A stretch of 30,882 nt of DNA from Dehalococcoidia bacterium (GTDB lineage: Bacteria; Chloroflexota; Dehalococcoidia; SZUA-161; SpSt-899). Shown one piece after another: positions 1-5,761 of the stretch (the stretch's first letter is position 1; the number at the start of each line of letters is the position of its first letter). The position numbers and the translations under genes are program-made. The notes beneath the pieces were generated by a model. It was not told the DNA's origin. It was given only the letters and a program-made list of their open reading frames with translations, and did no database searches. The DNA is taken from NCBI GenBank assembly GCA_023271485.1, contig JALPXT010000002.1, forward strand, positions 1 through 30,882, in the 5' to 3' direction.

Positions 1-28
1 ACAAATAGAGAATTCTGACTTCTGGCAT
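1..28 (-). CDS. Start of a leftward gene cut by the window edge
   Basis: An ATG (26-28, minus strand) follows a purine-rich stretch (GGGAGTGGG) that could serve as a ribosome binding site. It opens a frame reading MPEVRILYL before leaving the window. Small RelE/HigB-like toxins often begin in a similar way, and the neighbourhood is rich in toxin-antitoxin-like genes, but nine residues cannot identify a family. An 8-bp inverted repeat lies just upstream. Confidence 0.3.
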
Positions 29-45
29 CCCACTCCCTTCCAATA

Positions 46-74
46 TTTATCAACTTTATGAAAATATTGATAAA
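46..74. promoter_or_regulatory. Inverted repeat, possible operator
   Basis: TTTATCAA (46-53) and TTGATAAA (67-74) form perfect 8-bp arms 13 nt apart, in an AT-rich stretch just upstream of the leftward gene starting at 28. The position suits an autoregulatory operator, as is common for toxin-antitoxin genes. No -10/-35 pair is clear, so the role is inferred. Confidence 0.3.
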
Positions 75-117
75 ATTGCGAACAGAGTCAGGAAGAACGT
101 AGATGTTTTTGTCTTTT

Positions 118-148
118 GCGCCGCAGGACGCGGCGCTTTGGTTTTTTA
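118..148 (+). terminator. GC-rich hairpin followed by T-run
   Basis: GCGCCGC (118-124) and GCGGCGC (130-136) form a perfect 7-bp stem with loop AGGAC. TTTGG and a T-run follow to 147, the shape of a rho-independent terminator for rightward transcription. No rightward gene is visible before it, so it may instead belong to the adjacent fold-back repeat. Confidence 0.4.
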
Positions 149-157
149 GGGCCGCAT

Positions 158-231
158 TGCACATAACGCTAAAGATTGTATACGGAGTGGAGCGAAGCGG
201 AATTCCGGATACAATCTGGTTAACTCGTGCA
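158..231. repeat. Large fold-back element, attC-like in shape
   Basis: Nested inverted arms occur in order: TGCAC (158-162) with GTGCA (227-231); TAAC (164-167) with GTTA (219-222); AGATTGTAT (173-181) with ATACAATCT (209-217); CGGA (183-186) with TCCG (204-207). The arms are separated by small asymmetric bulges. Overall size and bulged symmetry recall integron attC sites, but the outer boxes do not match the GTTRRRY consensus exactly. No integrase gene and no second copy are seen. The region 29-310 holds no convincing gene. Confidence 0.4.
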
Positions 232-310
232 TTCGCGCCTGTTAAGGTTCGCAGATACATCCGCTTTGGCATATTAGACGAACGGGGATGGTAGTAAAGC
301 AAGTCGCTCT

Positions 311-340
311 ATTATAACACTCATGAGCTATAGGAAACAA
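311..340 (-). promoter_or_regulatory. Leftward promoter, first copy of repeated unit
   Basis: On the minus strand TTGTTT (335-340) and TATAAT (311-316) are 18 nt apart. The same arrangement (18-nt spacer, TATAAT) recurs at 1374-1403 and 2771-2800, upstream of leftward small genes. Here it would transcribe toward the gene cut by the left edge, with a leader of nearly 300 nt containing the fold-back element. Confidence 0.4.
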
Positions 341-362
341 TATCTGCCAAGTTTTAAGTTTT

Positions 363-411
363 AGGTAGCGTAAGTCATCAACCATCAACCATCAACCATC
401 AACCATCAACC
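363..411. repeat. Heptanucleotide repeat CATCAAC x5
   Basis: Five perfect copies of CATCAAC run from 376 to 410, preceded by a GTAGCGTAAGT word. The same word followed by two CATCAAC copies recurs at 2816-2845. It lies between a leftward and a rightward promoter and belongs to a wider set of 7-nt repeats in this window. Confidence 0.75.
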
Positions 412-450
412 CCCAAGGCCCTTGGTCCATAACGCCAGGCAGACAGGTTA

Positions 451-495
451 ACATGTGTTTGACAAACGAGAGGGATTCTCTATAATATTAAGTTA
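451..495 (+). promoter_or_regulatory. Near-perfect promoter in a 45-bp duplicated block, copy 1
   Basis: TTGACA (459-464) and TATAAT (481-486) are separated by 16 nt and lie upstream of the retropepsin-like gene. The whole 45-bp block recurs at 1548-1592 with four differences, upstream of the unrelated DUF2442 gene. The promoter block has therefore been copied independently of the gene it drives. Confidence 0.75.
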
Positions 496-545
496 GGCAC
501 TTGAATGAAATATTTAAGCGACATTACACAATGGAGGTGATGATC

Positions 546-923
546 ATGGGCAGGATTCGACAAACGATAAATATACATGGACGGAATGTATGGACACTTT
601 TTGACACAGGAGCCCGAAATACCTACATTATTCCTGATGTTGCAGCACAACTTACTATAACAAGCCTTCCTCGTCCAACATATACCAAATTAGGGGGCGA
701 GACGAAGGTGTCTTCGCAGGCTGCTGTATTAGTCGGCGAAATCGATGGGAAGCCTTTTCATACGGAAGCTATGGTTATTGATCGCATTGGAAATGATGAG
801 GAAGAGAAAGCTATCGAAGTTCTCTTTGGGGCCTTGGCAATGCAACAATGGGGGATACGATTGATACCAGAGCAAGAGAAATTGGATCTTTCTCATTATC
901 CTACCGAGTTTACTGAGTTTTAG
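546..923 (+). CDS. Retropepsin-like aspartyl protease-fold protein
   Basis: A protein of 125 residues with the catalytic-type motif FDTGA at about residues 19-23, followed by a hydrophobic stretch and a later beta-rich segment ending near QQWGIRLIPE. This fits the small bacterial clan of retroviral-type aspartic protease domains, which act as dimers with one Asp per chain. I chose the ATG at 546 because a strong GGAGGTGA lies 5 nt upstream. In-frame starts at 501 and 531 lie before or at that site. Such genes are frequent in arrays of small mobile genes, often next to toxin-antitoxin pairs, and the DUF433 gene converges on it here. Its own near-consensus promoter lies at 459-486. The substrate is unknown and activity is unproven. 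Confidence 0.75.
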   Translation: MGRIRQTINIHGRNVWTLFDTGARNTYIIPDVAAQLTITSLPRPTYTKLGGETKVSSQAAVLVGEIDGKPFHTEAMVIDRIGNDEEEKAIEVLFGALAMQQWGIRLIPEQEKLDLSHYPTEFTEF

Positions 924-1003
924 ATGTGTTGGTTCACTTCATGCTCGAATGGCGCGGCAAGCAGACACAGATTCTCTCTATATTCATCGGCTGGAAACTT
1001 CAT
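920..1003 (-). pseudogene. Truncated partner of DUF433 (possible DUF5615 toxin remnant)
   Basis: Its ATG overlaps the DUF433 stop in an ATGA junction, exactly where the PIN-like DUF5615 toxin gene usually starts. The frame begins MKFPADE, resembling the usual MKFLADE-type opening of that family with its first acidic residues. It then diverges and stops after 27 residues, where about 110 would be expected. The stop sits against the end of the convergent retropepsin-like gene, so the toxin body has probably been lost. The assignment rests on seven residues plus position and is tentative. Confidence 0.4.
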
Positions 1004-1224
1004 TGAGCCATCTCCGGTAGAGGATAGACCACATCAGCACGTAGCGCCTCCATTGCAAAAGCCAAAGCCGCTTGGATCGCTCCCCCTGTCAGTCGAGGGT
1101 GAGCCTCAAGGATTTGCTCAACCGTCTCACCGGCAGCCAACTTCTCAAGTATGAGTTCTACGGTGATACGTGTGCCAGCTATGATCGGTTTACCCATCTC
1201 CAATTCAAGGTTTACCCTAGGCAT
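1000..1224 (-). CDS. DUF433 family protein (probable antitoxin)
   Basis: A 74-residue protein with the family core GKPIIAGTRITVELILEKL (residues 11-29) followed by a helical segment with GETVEQILEAHPRLT, typical of DUF433. DUF433 proteins have a small winged/helix-turn-helix-like fold and are usually paired with a DUF5615 PIN-like protein; they are thought to be antitoxins. The ATG at 1224 has AAGGGGGTGAT just upstream. The expected downstream partner is reduced to a 27-codon stub. A leftward promoter lies at 1374-1403, so the leader of about 150 nt consists mainly of heptanucleotide repeats. Confidence 0.8.
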   Translation of the reverse strand: MPRVNLELEMGKPIIAGTRITVELILEKLAAGETVEQILEAHPRLTGGAIQAALAFAMEALRADVVYPLPEMAQ

Positions 1225-1245
1225 AGCTTATCACCCCCTTCATTC

Positions 1246-1347
1246 AGTCGATAGTCGGCAGTCGGTCAGTCGGCAGTCGATAGTCTGATAGTCGGCAGTC
1301 GATAGTCTGATAGTCGACAGTCGATAGTCTGATAGTCGACAGTCGGC
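1246..1347. repeat. AGTCNNN heptanucleotide array with 22-bp higher-order period
   Basis: Fourteen units beginning AGTC run head to tail, mostly 7 nt (AGTCGGC, AGTCGAT, AGTCGAC) with an 8-nt AGTCTGAT at every third place. This gives a 22-bp super-repeat present about three to four times. It lies in the leader of the leftward DUF433 gene. The rest of 1225-1636 holds a leftward promoter, a short GAAG-type heptad run at 1492-1512 and the duplicated rightward promoter; no gene is seen. Confidence 0.8.
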
Positions 1348-1373
1348 GACCTGTTTCGGTCGGCATGTCGTAT

Positions 1374-1403
1374 ATTATATCACATTTGTTTCTGATAGGG
1401 CAA
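1374..1403 (-). promoter_or_regulatory. Leftward promoter, second copy of repeated unit
   Basis: On the minus strand TTGCCC (1398-1403) and TATAAT (1374-1379) are 18 nt apart. Sequence on both sides matches 2740-2815, so promoter and flank form a repeated block. It would drive the DUF433 gene. Confidence 0.6.
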
Positions 1404-1547
1404 GTTTGCGAAGTTTTAGGTTTTAAGTAGGGGAACAGGGCTTTCTGAGAACTTGACGGGGACTGGGACTTGATGTATACGAGCTATTTAGGTTGAAGGC
1501 CGAAGGCTGAAGTATTTCCGTCAGGCGTTGATATTGGAGGACGTTAG

Positions 1548-1592
1548 ACATGTATTTGACAAACGAGAGCGATTCGCTGTAATATTAAGTTA
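1548..1592 (+). promoter_or_regulatory. Duplicated promoter block, copy 2
   Basis: TTGACA (1556-1561) and TGTAAT (1578-1583) are separated by 16 nt. The block matches 451-495 at 41 of 45 positions and lies 45 nt upstream of the DUF2442 start codon. Confidence 0.75.
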
Positions 1593-1636
1593 AGTTACGC
1601 CGCACATTCGTATGGCAATTGTATGGAGGATGACAT

Positions 1637-1921
1637 ATGGCTGCACCAACAGAGGTTAAAGCGCTCGATAACTACCGTCTCTGCGTCAAGTTTTCCGATG
1701 GCGTTGAAGGCATCGTGGATCTGTCCGAATTTGCTGGCAAAGGCGTGTTCGCGCTTTGGAACGATTACCGAGAGTTTCAAAGGGTCCATATTGGGCCAGA
1801 TGGCGAAATCGCGTGGAGTGACCAGATTGATATGTGTCCAGATGCCATTTACCTGAAAATCACGGGCAAGAAGCCCGAAGACCTGTTCCCGAAGCTGCGG
1901 GAATTGATGCAATATGCCTGA
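1637..1921 (+). CDS. DUF2442 family protein
   Basis: A 94-residue protein opening with LDNYRLCVKFSDGVEGIVDL (residues 10-29), the hallmark of DUF2442, and ending with a short helical tail. The family has a small mixed alpha/beta fold and is regularly encoded next to DUF4160; the two are regarded as a probable toxin-antitoxin-like pair, though which is toxic is not established. The ATG at 1637 is preceded by GGAGGATG. The stop overlaps the DUF4160 start by 8 nt, implying translational coupling. The gene is driven by the duplicated promoter at 1556-1583. Confidence 0.8.
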   Translation: MAAPTEVKALDNYRLCVKFSDGVEGIVDLSEFAGKGVFALWNDYREFQRVHIGPDGEIAWSDQIDMCPDAIYLKITGKKPEDLFPKLRELMQYA

Positions 1922-2117
1922 GATCAGCCGGTTCTTCGGCATCAGCATCAAGATGTTCTACGGTGATCATGCGCCACCTCACTTTCACACGAGATACGCG
2001 GAATACAAAGGCGTGATCGATATTCAAGCCTTGGTCGTCATAAGAGACTATCTTCCGCCGCGTGTGCTGGGGATGGTTATCGAGTGGGCATCACAACATC
2101 AGGGAGAATTATCTTAA
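1914..2117 (+). CDS. DUF4160 family protein, probably C-terminally shortened
   Basis: Begins MPEISRFFGISIKMFYGDHAPPHFH, with the conserved FYGDHxPPHFH signature at residues 15-25, then the I-A-Y-G-like and helical segments of DUF4160. It stops after 67 residues at HQGELS, whereas relatives usually continue with about 15 more residues (an NW..A...P..I tail). The start overlaps the DUF2442 stop. Whether the shortening abolishes function cannot be told. It is the presumed partner of DUF2442. Confidence 0.75.
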   Translation: MPEISRFFGISIKMFYGDHAPPHFHTRYAEYKGVIDIQALVVIRDYLPPRVLGMVIEWASQHQGELS

Positions 2118-2152
2118 AAAGGAGTGGTGTGTTCGGACAGGAGGTTTAAATT

Positions 2153-2179
2153 ATGAAGTTACCCAAGTGGATAGGCTGA
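2153..2179 (+). pseudogene. Start of a third cassette gene truncated by a repeat
   Basis: A strong AGGAGG (2139-2144) stands 8 nt before an ATG that encodes only MKLPKWIG. The stop codon lies inside a GCTGAAG-type heptad run (2175-2190). A well-placed ribosome binding site on an eight-codon frame suggests the 5' end of a lost gene. Chance, or a leader peptide, remains possible. Confidence 0.3.
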
Positions 2180-2201
2180 AGACTAAAGGCTCTTAGGAAT
2201 T

Positions 2202-2429
2202 TCAGCTTCCCACCACCATCAACACTTGCTTTACTTCCTCCGGCAGTTCCACGGGCACAAAGATGGACGCCGCGTAGAGATACCCATCAAGCTCTGATAG
2301 ATCTTCATCTATGATGCGAAGCATATTGTGCGACTCAGCTTCTGGGTCCAACAGCCTACGGTACACTTTACCGACAATCAGGCTTGCCGGATTGCAGTCA
2401 TTATTGATACAGATAACAAATTCGCTCAT
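2202..2429 (-). CDS. Conserved hypothetical small protein
   Basis: A 75-residue protein with an ordered, hydrophobic-acidic pattern, beginning MSEFVICINNDCNPASL and containing LRIIDEDLSELDGYLY. Its style suggests a small soluble beta-rich protein found in accessory regions; I cannot name its function. The start codon overlaps the stop of the upstream leftward gene (ATGA), so the two form a coupled pair like the other pairs in this block. It faces the DUF2442-DUF4160 pair tail to tail. Confidence 0.6.
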   Translation of the reverse strand: MSEFVICINNDCNPASLIVGKVYRRLLDPEAESHNMLRIIDEDLSELDGYLYAASIFVPVELPEEVKQVLMVVGS

Positions 2430-2665
2430 CGTATCACCCTCTTGATCTTGAACTCCTTACGGCCTATGCCGTGTGCTTCGTACCAGTGTATCTCGGCCTC
2501 ACAGATTCTACCATCCGCGAGCTCCGCAGTAGCTACACCTTTCATTTTACGCCACCGTCCTCGGCCGTAAACGCGCTACAGATAGCCTCGGACGTACACC
2601 CCTCGGCCCGATGCAATGATCTCGATGGCCCTGATTTCGCTGAGGATATTGAATCTCGGGTTCAT
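2426..2665 (-). pseudogene. Conserved hypothetical protein with in-frame TAG
   Basis: The minus strand from the ATG at 2665 encodes a coherent 79-codon product ending in AEIHWYEAHGIGRKEFKIKR, a recognisable conserved hypothetical tail. Codon 30 (2576-2578) is TAG between GYL and RVYGRGRWRK; a single C-to-T change from CAG (Gln) would explain it. The stop overlaps the next gene's start. An ATG at codon 41 could still give a 39-residue C-terminal product, but it lacks a good ribosome binding site. Function unknown; probably a recently inactivated gene. Confidence 0.6.
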
Positions 2666-2702
2666 TCATCTACTGGAAAATCGGGAGTCAAGCCGAATTC
2701 AT

Positions 2703-2744
2703 AGTCGGCAGGCCGCAGTCAGCAGTCAATAGTCAGCAGTCGGC
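2703..2744. repeat. AGTCNNN heptanucleotide array, second locus
   Basis: Six contiguous 7-nt units, five of them starting AGTC (AGTCGGC, AGTCAGC, AGTCAAT and similar), lie in the leader of the leftward hypothetical pair. This is the same relative position as the 1246-1347 array before DUF433. Confidence 0.75.
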
Positions 2745-2770
2745 GAGCTGTTTCGCCTGGCATCTGATAG

Positions 2771-2800
2771 ATTATATCACATTGTCTTCGGATATGGCAA
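2771..2800 (-). promoter_or_regulatory. Leftward promoter, third copy of repeated unit
   Basis: On the minus strand TTGCCA (2795-2800) and TATAAT (2771-2776) are 18 nt apart, with flanks matching 1347-1430. It would transcribe the leftward pair starting at 2665. Confidence 0.6.
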
Positions 2801-2810
2801 TTACGCCGAG

Positions 2811-2845
2811 TTTTAAGTAGCGTAAGTCATCAACCATCAACCATC
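2811..2845. repeat. Copy of the GTAGCGTAAGT-CATCAAC repeat
   Basis: GTTTTAAGTAGCGTAAGT followed by two CATCAAC units and a partial third matches 351-400. No rightward promoter block follows, so this intergenic unit appears truncated on its right side. Confidence 0.7.
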
Positions 2846-3050
2846 GCCAGTTGATTAGACTCTGACACTTGCCTCATACCAGCTATCAGCGGCAAGATCA
2901 TCAGGGTGAGAATCCCCCTGAACCTTATCTATGAGTCTGAAGTGTGCGTATGTGATCGAGTTGCTTTGTTTGAGCTAACAGATGCTAAAGTATAGCCAAA
3001 AGAGGGCTTCCTGTCAAGCGGATGTAGTCCCTGCTTCCGCGGGGCAGGCC
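2846..3050. other. Non-coding boundary region
   Basis: No gene is supported. The stretch holds a weak hairpin (TCAGGG 2901-2906 with CCCTGA 2916-2921) resembling the perfect hairpin at 6227-6247. A second inverted pair (CCTGC/GCAGG, about 3030-3049) lies just past the holA stop and could help end its transcript, though no T-run follows. It marks the change from the AT-richer accessory block to the GC-rich core. Confidence 0.4.
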
Positions 3051-4037
3051 CTAGCGCCCACAGAGGTCGGTGATGAGAAGATCGAGGGCCACCGCCCCAT
3101 CAACCGTCCCGGTCTTGATCGAGAGGTCGGTCTGGAGCAGCCTGTGGTAGCTCTCCTCCAGTCGCTCAAGAGAATATCCCCTGGCTTGCCTCAATACCTT
3201 CTCCAGTATCCAATCCCTGGTCTCGCCTATCTTTGCCCCGATGGCACTGGAGGGCAAACCCTGAGCCATCAATCTCCTGGCCTGAACCAGCAAGCGGAAC
3301 TGACGGGTCATCATATAGAGCAGATACGGGGGCGCAGACCCCTCATCCAGGAGCTGGTGGATCAGCCGGCACGCCACCCCCAGCCGGCGCTGCACTATGG
3401 CGTCGACCATCTCAAAGACATTCGATTCCCTGGCATAGCTTACCAGCGAGTTGATATCCGCCTCTTCTATACGACCCTCTCCCGCATGGACACAGAGCTT
3501 GTCAATCTCGTTGGAGAGTATCCACAGGTTGCTCCCGATAAGATCGGTGAGGAGTCGAAGCGCCGGAGGCGAGATTTTACATCCATTGCCGGCCACGCGG
3601 GCGCGAATCCAGTTCTGGAGCTCCGTCCCCTTCGGGGGCATGTATTCCCTGACCTTGGCAAGCGGGGAAAGTTTCTTCAGCAGCGGATTGGCCCGGCTCA
3701 GCTTGCCGTCAACCAGCACCAGGACGGTGGTTTGGGGCATGTTAACCACGTGCCCGGCTAACGCACTCCAATCCTTCAATTGAGAGGGCTGATCTCCACC
3801 GCGACGCTTCCCTTTGGGTTCGAATCGAGCCAGCAGACCATCAACTATCACCATCCGCTTTGGTGACAAAAAGGACATGGTGTTGCAGATGGAGACAAGT
3901 TCATTGAGGCTCACCTTGTCTCCTTCAAGCAGGATGCGGTTAGACTCTCCCAACTCCGCCCCGCCGCAGTCGGCTTTGATTTTGGCCAGCGACTCCCTGA
4001 TTGAGAAGTTGTCCTCGCCGTAAAGAATATAGAGCAA
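3051..4037 (-). CDS. holA: DNA polymerase III delta subunit
   Basis: Encodes the delta subunit of the clamp loader, which opens the beta sliding clamp. The product is 328 residues, normal for HolA, beginning LLYILYGEDNFSIRESLAKI, the family's opening. A middle region with KLSRANPLLKKL and VREYMPPKG and a C-terminal collar domain with LIHQLLDEGSAPPYLLYMMTRQFRLL follow. I prefer the TTG at 4037, preceded by a GGGGG purine run, because the ATG at 4115 adds 26 residues unlike the family and would overlap the divergent -10 boxes. It is divergent from the YchF-like gene. Confidence 0.9.
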   Translation of the reverse strand: MLYILYGEDNFSIRESLAKIKADCGGAELGESNRILLEGDKVSLNELVSICNTMSFLSPKRMVIVDGLLARFEPKGKRRGGDQPSQLKDWSALAGHVVNMPQTTVLVLVDGKLSRANPLLKKLSPLAKVREYMPPKGTELQNWIRARVAGNGCKISPPALRLLTDLIGSNLWILSNEIDKLCVHAGEGRIEEADINSLVSYARESNVFEMVDAIVQRRLGVACRLIHQLLDEGSAPPYLLYMMTRQFRLLVQARRLMAQGLPSSAIGAKIGETRDWILEKVLRQARGYSLERLEESYHRLLQTDLSIKTGTVDGAVALDLLITDLCGR

Positions 4038-4072
4038 TGTTGTCCCCCGAAGTTCCAAAGGCCCGGCGACCG

Positions 4073-4107
4073 TGGTATAATAGACTATTGATGAGTTGAT
4101 TATACCA
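4073..4107. promoter_or_regulatory. Palindromic divergent promoter between holA and the YchF-like gene
   Basis: TGGTATAAT (4073-4081) and ATTATACCA (4099-4107) are perfect 9-bp inverted arms, each containing a TATAAT -10 box facing outward (4076-4081 rightward, 4099-4104 leftward). TTCCAA lies 17 nt before the rightward box. The -10 boxes sit within a symmetric site, so one regulator or competing polymerases could control both genes; that is inferred. Confidence 0.5.
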
Positions 4108-4114
4108 TAGAACA

Positions 4115-5173
4115 ATGGAACTCGGCATCCTCGGGCTTCCCAAGAGCGGTAAGACGACGGTCTTCAACGCGCTGACCATGGGCAGGGTGGAGGTCGCCGC
4201 CTATTCTACCGGCAAGGCGACCCCGAATGTCGGGGTGGTGAAGGTGCCTGACCCGAGGTTGGACAACCTTACCGCGATGCTAAAGCCTGAGCGCACCATT
4301 CCGGCGGAGGTGAGGTATCTTGACGGCGGTGATTCTCCCAGGGGATTTGGGCAGGTAGATGCTCTCATCCATGTCATTCGGGTCTTCCGCGATGAGCGCA
4401 TCCCGCATATCAAGGGCGGAGTAGGTCCTGAACGAGATGTGGGCATCCTCGATCTTGAGTTGATCTTCTCCGACCTATCGATCATTGAGAGGCGGTTGGA
4501 GAGGTTGCGAGTTTCCTTGAAGGGGGCCAAAGCGGCGGAACGGGAGATTGCCCTCAGGGAGCAATCCCTGCTGGATAAGATCAAGTCAGCTCTGGAGGAT
4601 GGCCTGCCCCTCCGGGAGCAGGAACTGAGCGAGCAAGAATGTAAAGCAATTCAGAGCTTCCAGTTTCTGAGTGCCAAACCATTGATGCTGCTTTTCAATA
4701 TCGGGGAGGATCAACTGGAAGAGGTATCATCCCTGGAGCAGCGATTCCGCTCCAGCCACAAGCGGCCTCACTCCGAGGTGGCGGTGCTTTGCGGCCGGCT
4801 GGAGATGGAGCTTGGCCAACTGAATGATGATGAAGCGATGGAGTTTCGCTCCTCTATGGGGCTGACCCAGAGCGGGCTGGACCGGGCCATAAGGCTCTCC
4901 TACGGACTTCTGGAGCTGGTTACCTTTTTCTCTATCGCCTCCGGTGAGGTAAAGGCATGGACGGTTTCGAGGGGAACCAGCATTCAGAAAGCGGCGGGCA
5001 GGATACATTCGGACATGGAACGAGGCTTCATCCGGGCAGAGGTTATCGCACACGACGATCTGACGAAATGCGGCAGCCTCGCTGAGGCTCGCCGTAAAGG
5101 GCTGATCCGGCTCGAAGGCAAGAACTATCTGGTACAGGATGGTGATGTGGTTACCATCTTGTTTAACATTTAA
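4115..5173 (+). CDS. YchF/Obg-type GTPase with TGS domain
   Basis: A 352-residue P-loop NTPase. The Walker A motif GLPKSGKT lies at residues 7-14; a YLDGGD switch region follows near 68; a coiled-coil insertion occupies roughly 125-185; and LLFNIGED near 195 corresponds to the NxxE motif that makes YchF prefer ATP to GTP. The C-terminal 80 residues form a TGS domain ending in VVTILFNI. The family binds ribosomes and modulates stress responses. It is somewhat divergent from canonical YchF. No clear Shine-Dalgarno precedes the ATG, and the predicted transcript leader is only about 25-30 nt. The stop is 10 nt before the nitroreductase start, suggesting an operon. Confidence 0.85.
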   Translation: MELGILGLPKSGKTTVFNALTMGRVEVAAYSTGKATPNVGVVKVPDPRLDNLTAMLKPERTIPAEVRYLDGGDSPRGFGQVDALIHVIRVFRDERIPHIKGGVGPERDVGILDLELIFSDLSIIERRLERLRVSLKGAKAAEREIALREQSLLDKIKSALEDGLPLREQELSEQECKAIQSFQFLSAKPLMLLFNIGEDQLEEVSSLEQRFRSSHKRPHSEVAVLCGRLEMELGQLNDDEAMEFRSSMGLTQSGLDRAIRLSYGLLELVTFFSIASGEVKAWTVSRGTSIQKAAGRIHSDMERGFIRAEVIAHDDLTKCGSLAEARRKGLIRLEGKNYLVQDGDVVTILFNI

Positions 5174-5183
5174 GGAGGTAGAC

Positions 5184-5747
5184 ATGGACCTGATGCAAGC
5201 TGTAAAGAACCGGAGGAGTGTTCGCAAGCTCAGATCGGAGCCGGTGAGCAATGATCTCCTCGATACCGTACTGGAGGCGGGTCGTTGGGCGCCATCGTGG
5301 GCCAATACCCAGTGCTGGAAATTTGTGGTGGTGCAAGACCCCCTGATGAGGGGCAAGGTCGCGGAGACCATCTCTCCCGGGAATCCGGGCACTGATGCCC
5401 TGAAGAATGCTCCGGTGATCATCGCGATCTGCGGTGAGTTGGAGAGAGCGGGCTACAAGAAGGGTGTATCGATGACCGATAAGGGAGACTGGTACATGTT
5501 CGATACCGCGCTTGCGGCGCAGAACATGATGTTGGCCGCCTACTCTCTGGGGCTGGGAACGGTGGCCATCGGATCTTTCGATGCTTCAAAGGCGGCAGAT
5601 CTTCTAGAGCTTCCTTCAAATGCCCGGGTGGTGCTGCTCCTTCCTCTGGGTTACCCAGTCGAGGAACCAACGGCCCCGCGCCGCAAAGAGCTAACGGAGA
5701 TCGTAAGCTATGACCGATATGTAGATAGGCTGAAGACTGAAGGCTGA
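5184..5747 (+). CDS. Nitroreductase family FMN-dependent protein
   Basis: A 187-residue protein with the nitroreductase signature: NRRSVRKLRSEPV near the N-terminus (flavin phosphate-binding arginines), LEAGRWAPSWANTQCWKFVVV, and GLGTVAIGSF near the C-terminal third. The family uses FMN and NAD(P)H to reduce nitro, quinone or enone compounds; the substrate here is unknown. I chose the ATG at 5184 because AAGGAGGT lies 4 nt upstream. The last codons (DRLKTEG) and the stop are encoded by GCTGAAG/ACTGAAG heptads (5729-5749), so the C-terminus appears extended or replaced by repeat DNA. It sits between the YchF-like gene and rplI, probably co-transcribed. Confidence 0.85.
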   Translation: MDLMQAVKNRRSVRKLRSEPVSNDLLDTVLEAGRWAPSWANTQCWKFVVVQDPLMRGKVAETISPGNPGTDALKNAPVIIAICGELERAGYKKGVSMTDKGDWYMFDTALAAQNMMLAAYSLGLGTVAIGSFDASKAADLLELPSNARVVLLLPLGYPVEEPTAPRRKELTEIVSYDRYVDRLKTEG

Positions 5748-5749
5748 AG
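5729..5749. repeat. Heptanucleotide repeat inside the nitroreductase 3' end
   Basis: GCTGAAG, ACTGAAG and GCTGAAG run head to tail, overlap the stop codon (5745-5747) and merge into the ribosome binding site of rplI (GGAGGAGGG). A near copy with the same GATAG lead-in occurs at 2171-2190. Confidence 0.7.
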
Positions 5750-5761
5750 GAGGAGGGTATC

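Noticed and set aside
103..294. 63-residue rightward open frame at the left end
   Set aside because: It runs through the 118-136 hairpin and the whole fold-back element, has no ribosome binding site and no recognisable protein pattern, so structured repeat DNA explains it better.
1246..1347. Possible CRISPR array
   Set aside because: Units are 7-8 nt with no unique spacers and there are no cas genes; it is a simple heptanucleotide tandem repeat.
2982..3761. 259-residue rightward open frame opposite holA
   Set aside because: It is antisense to a clear holA gene, with no homology-like motifs and no ribosome binding site; a shadow in high-GC DNA.
4037..4115. ATG at 4115 as the holA start
   Set aside because: It adds 26 residues not typical of HolA and overlaps the divergent promoter boxes; the TTG at 4037 has a purine-rich site and matches the family start.
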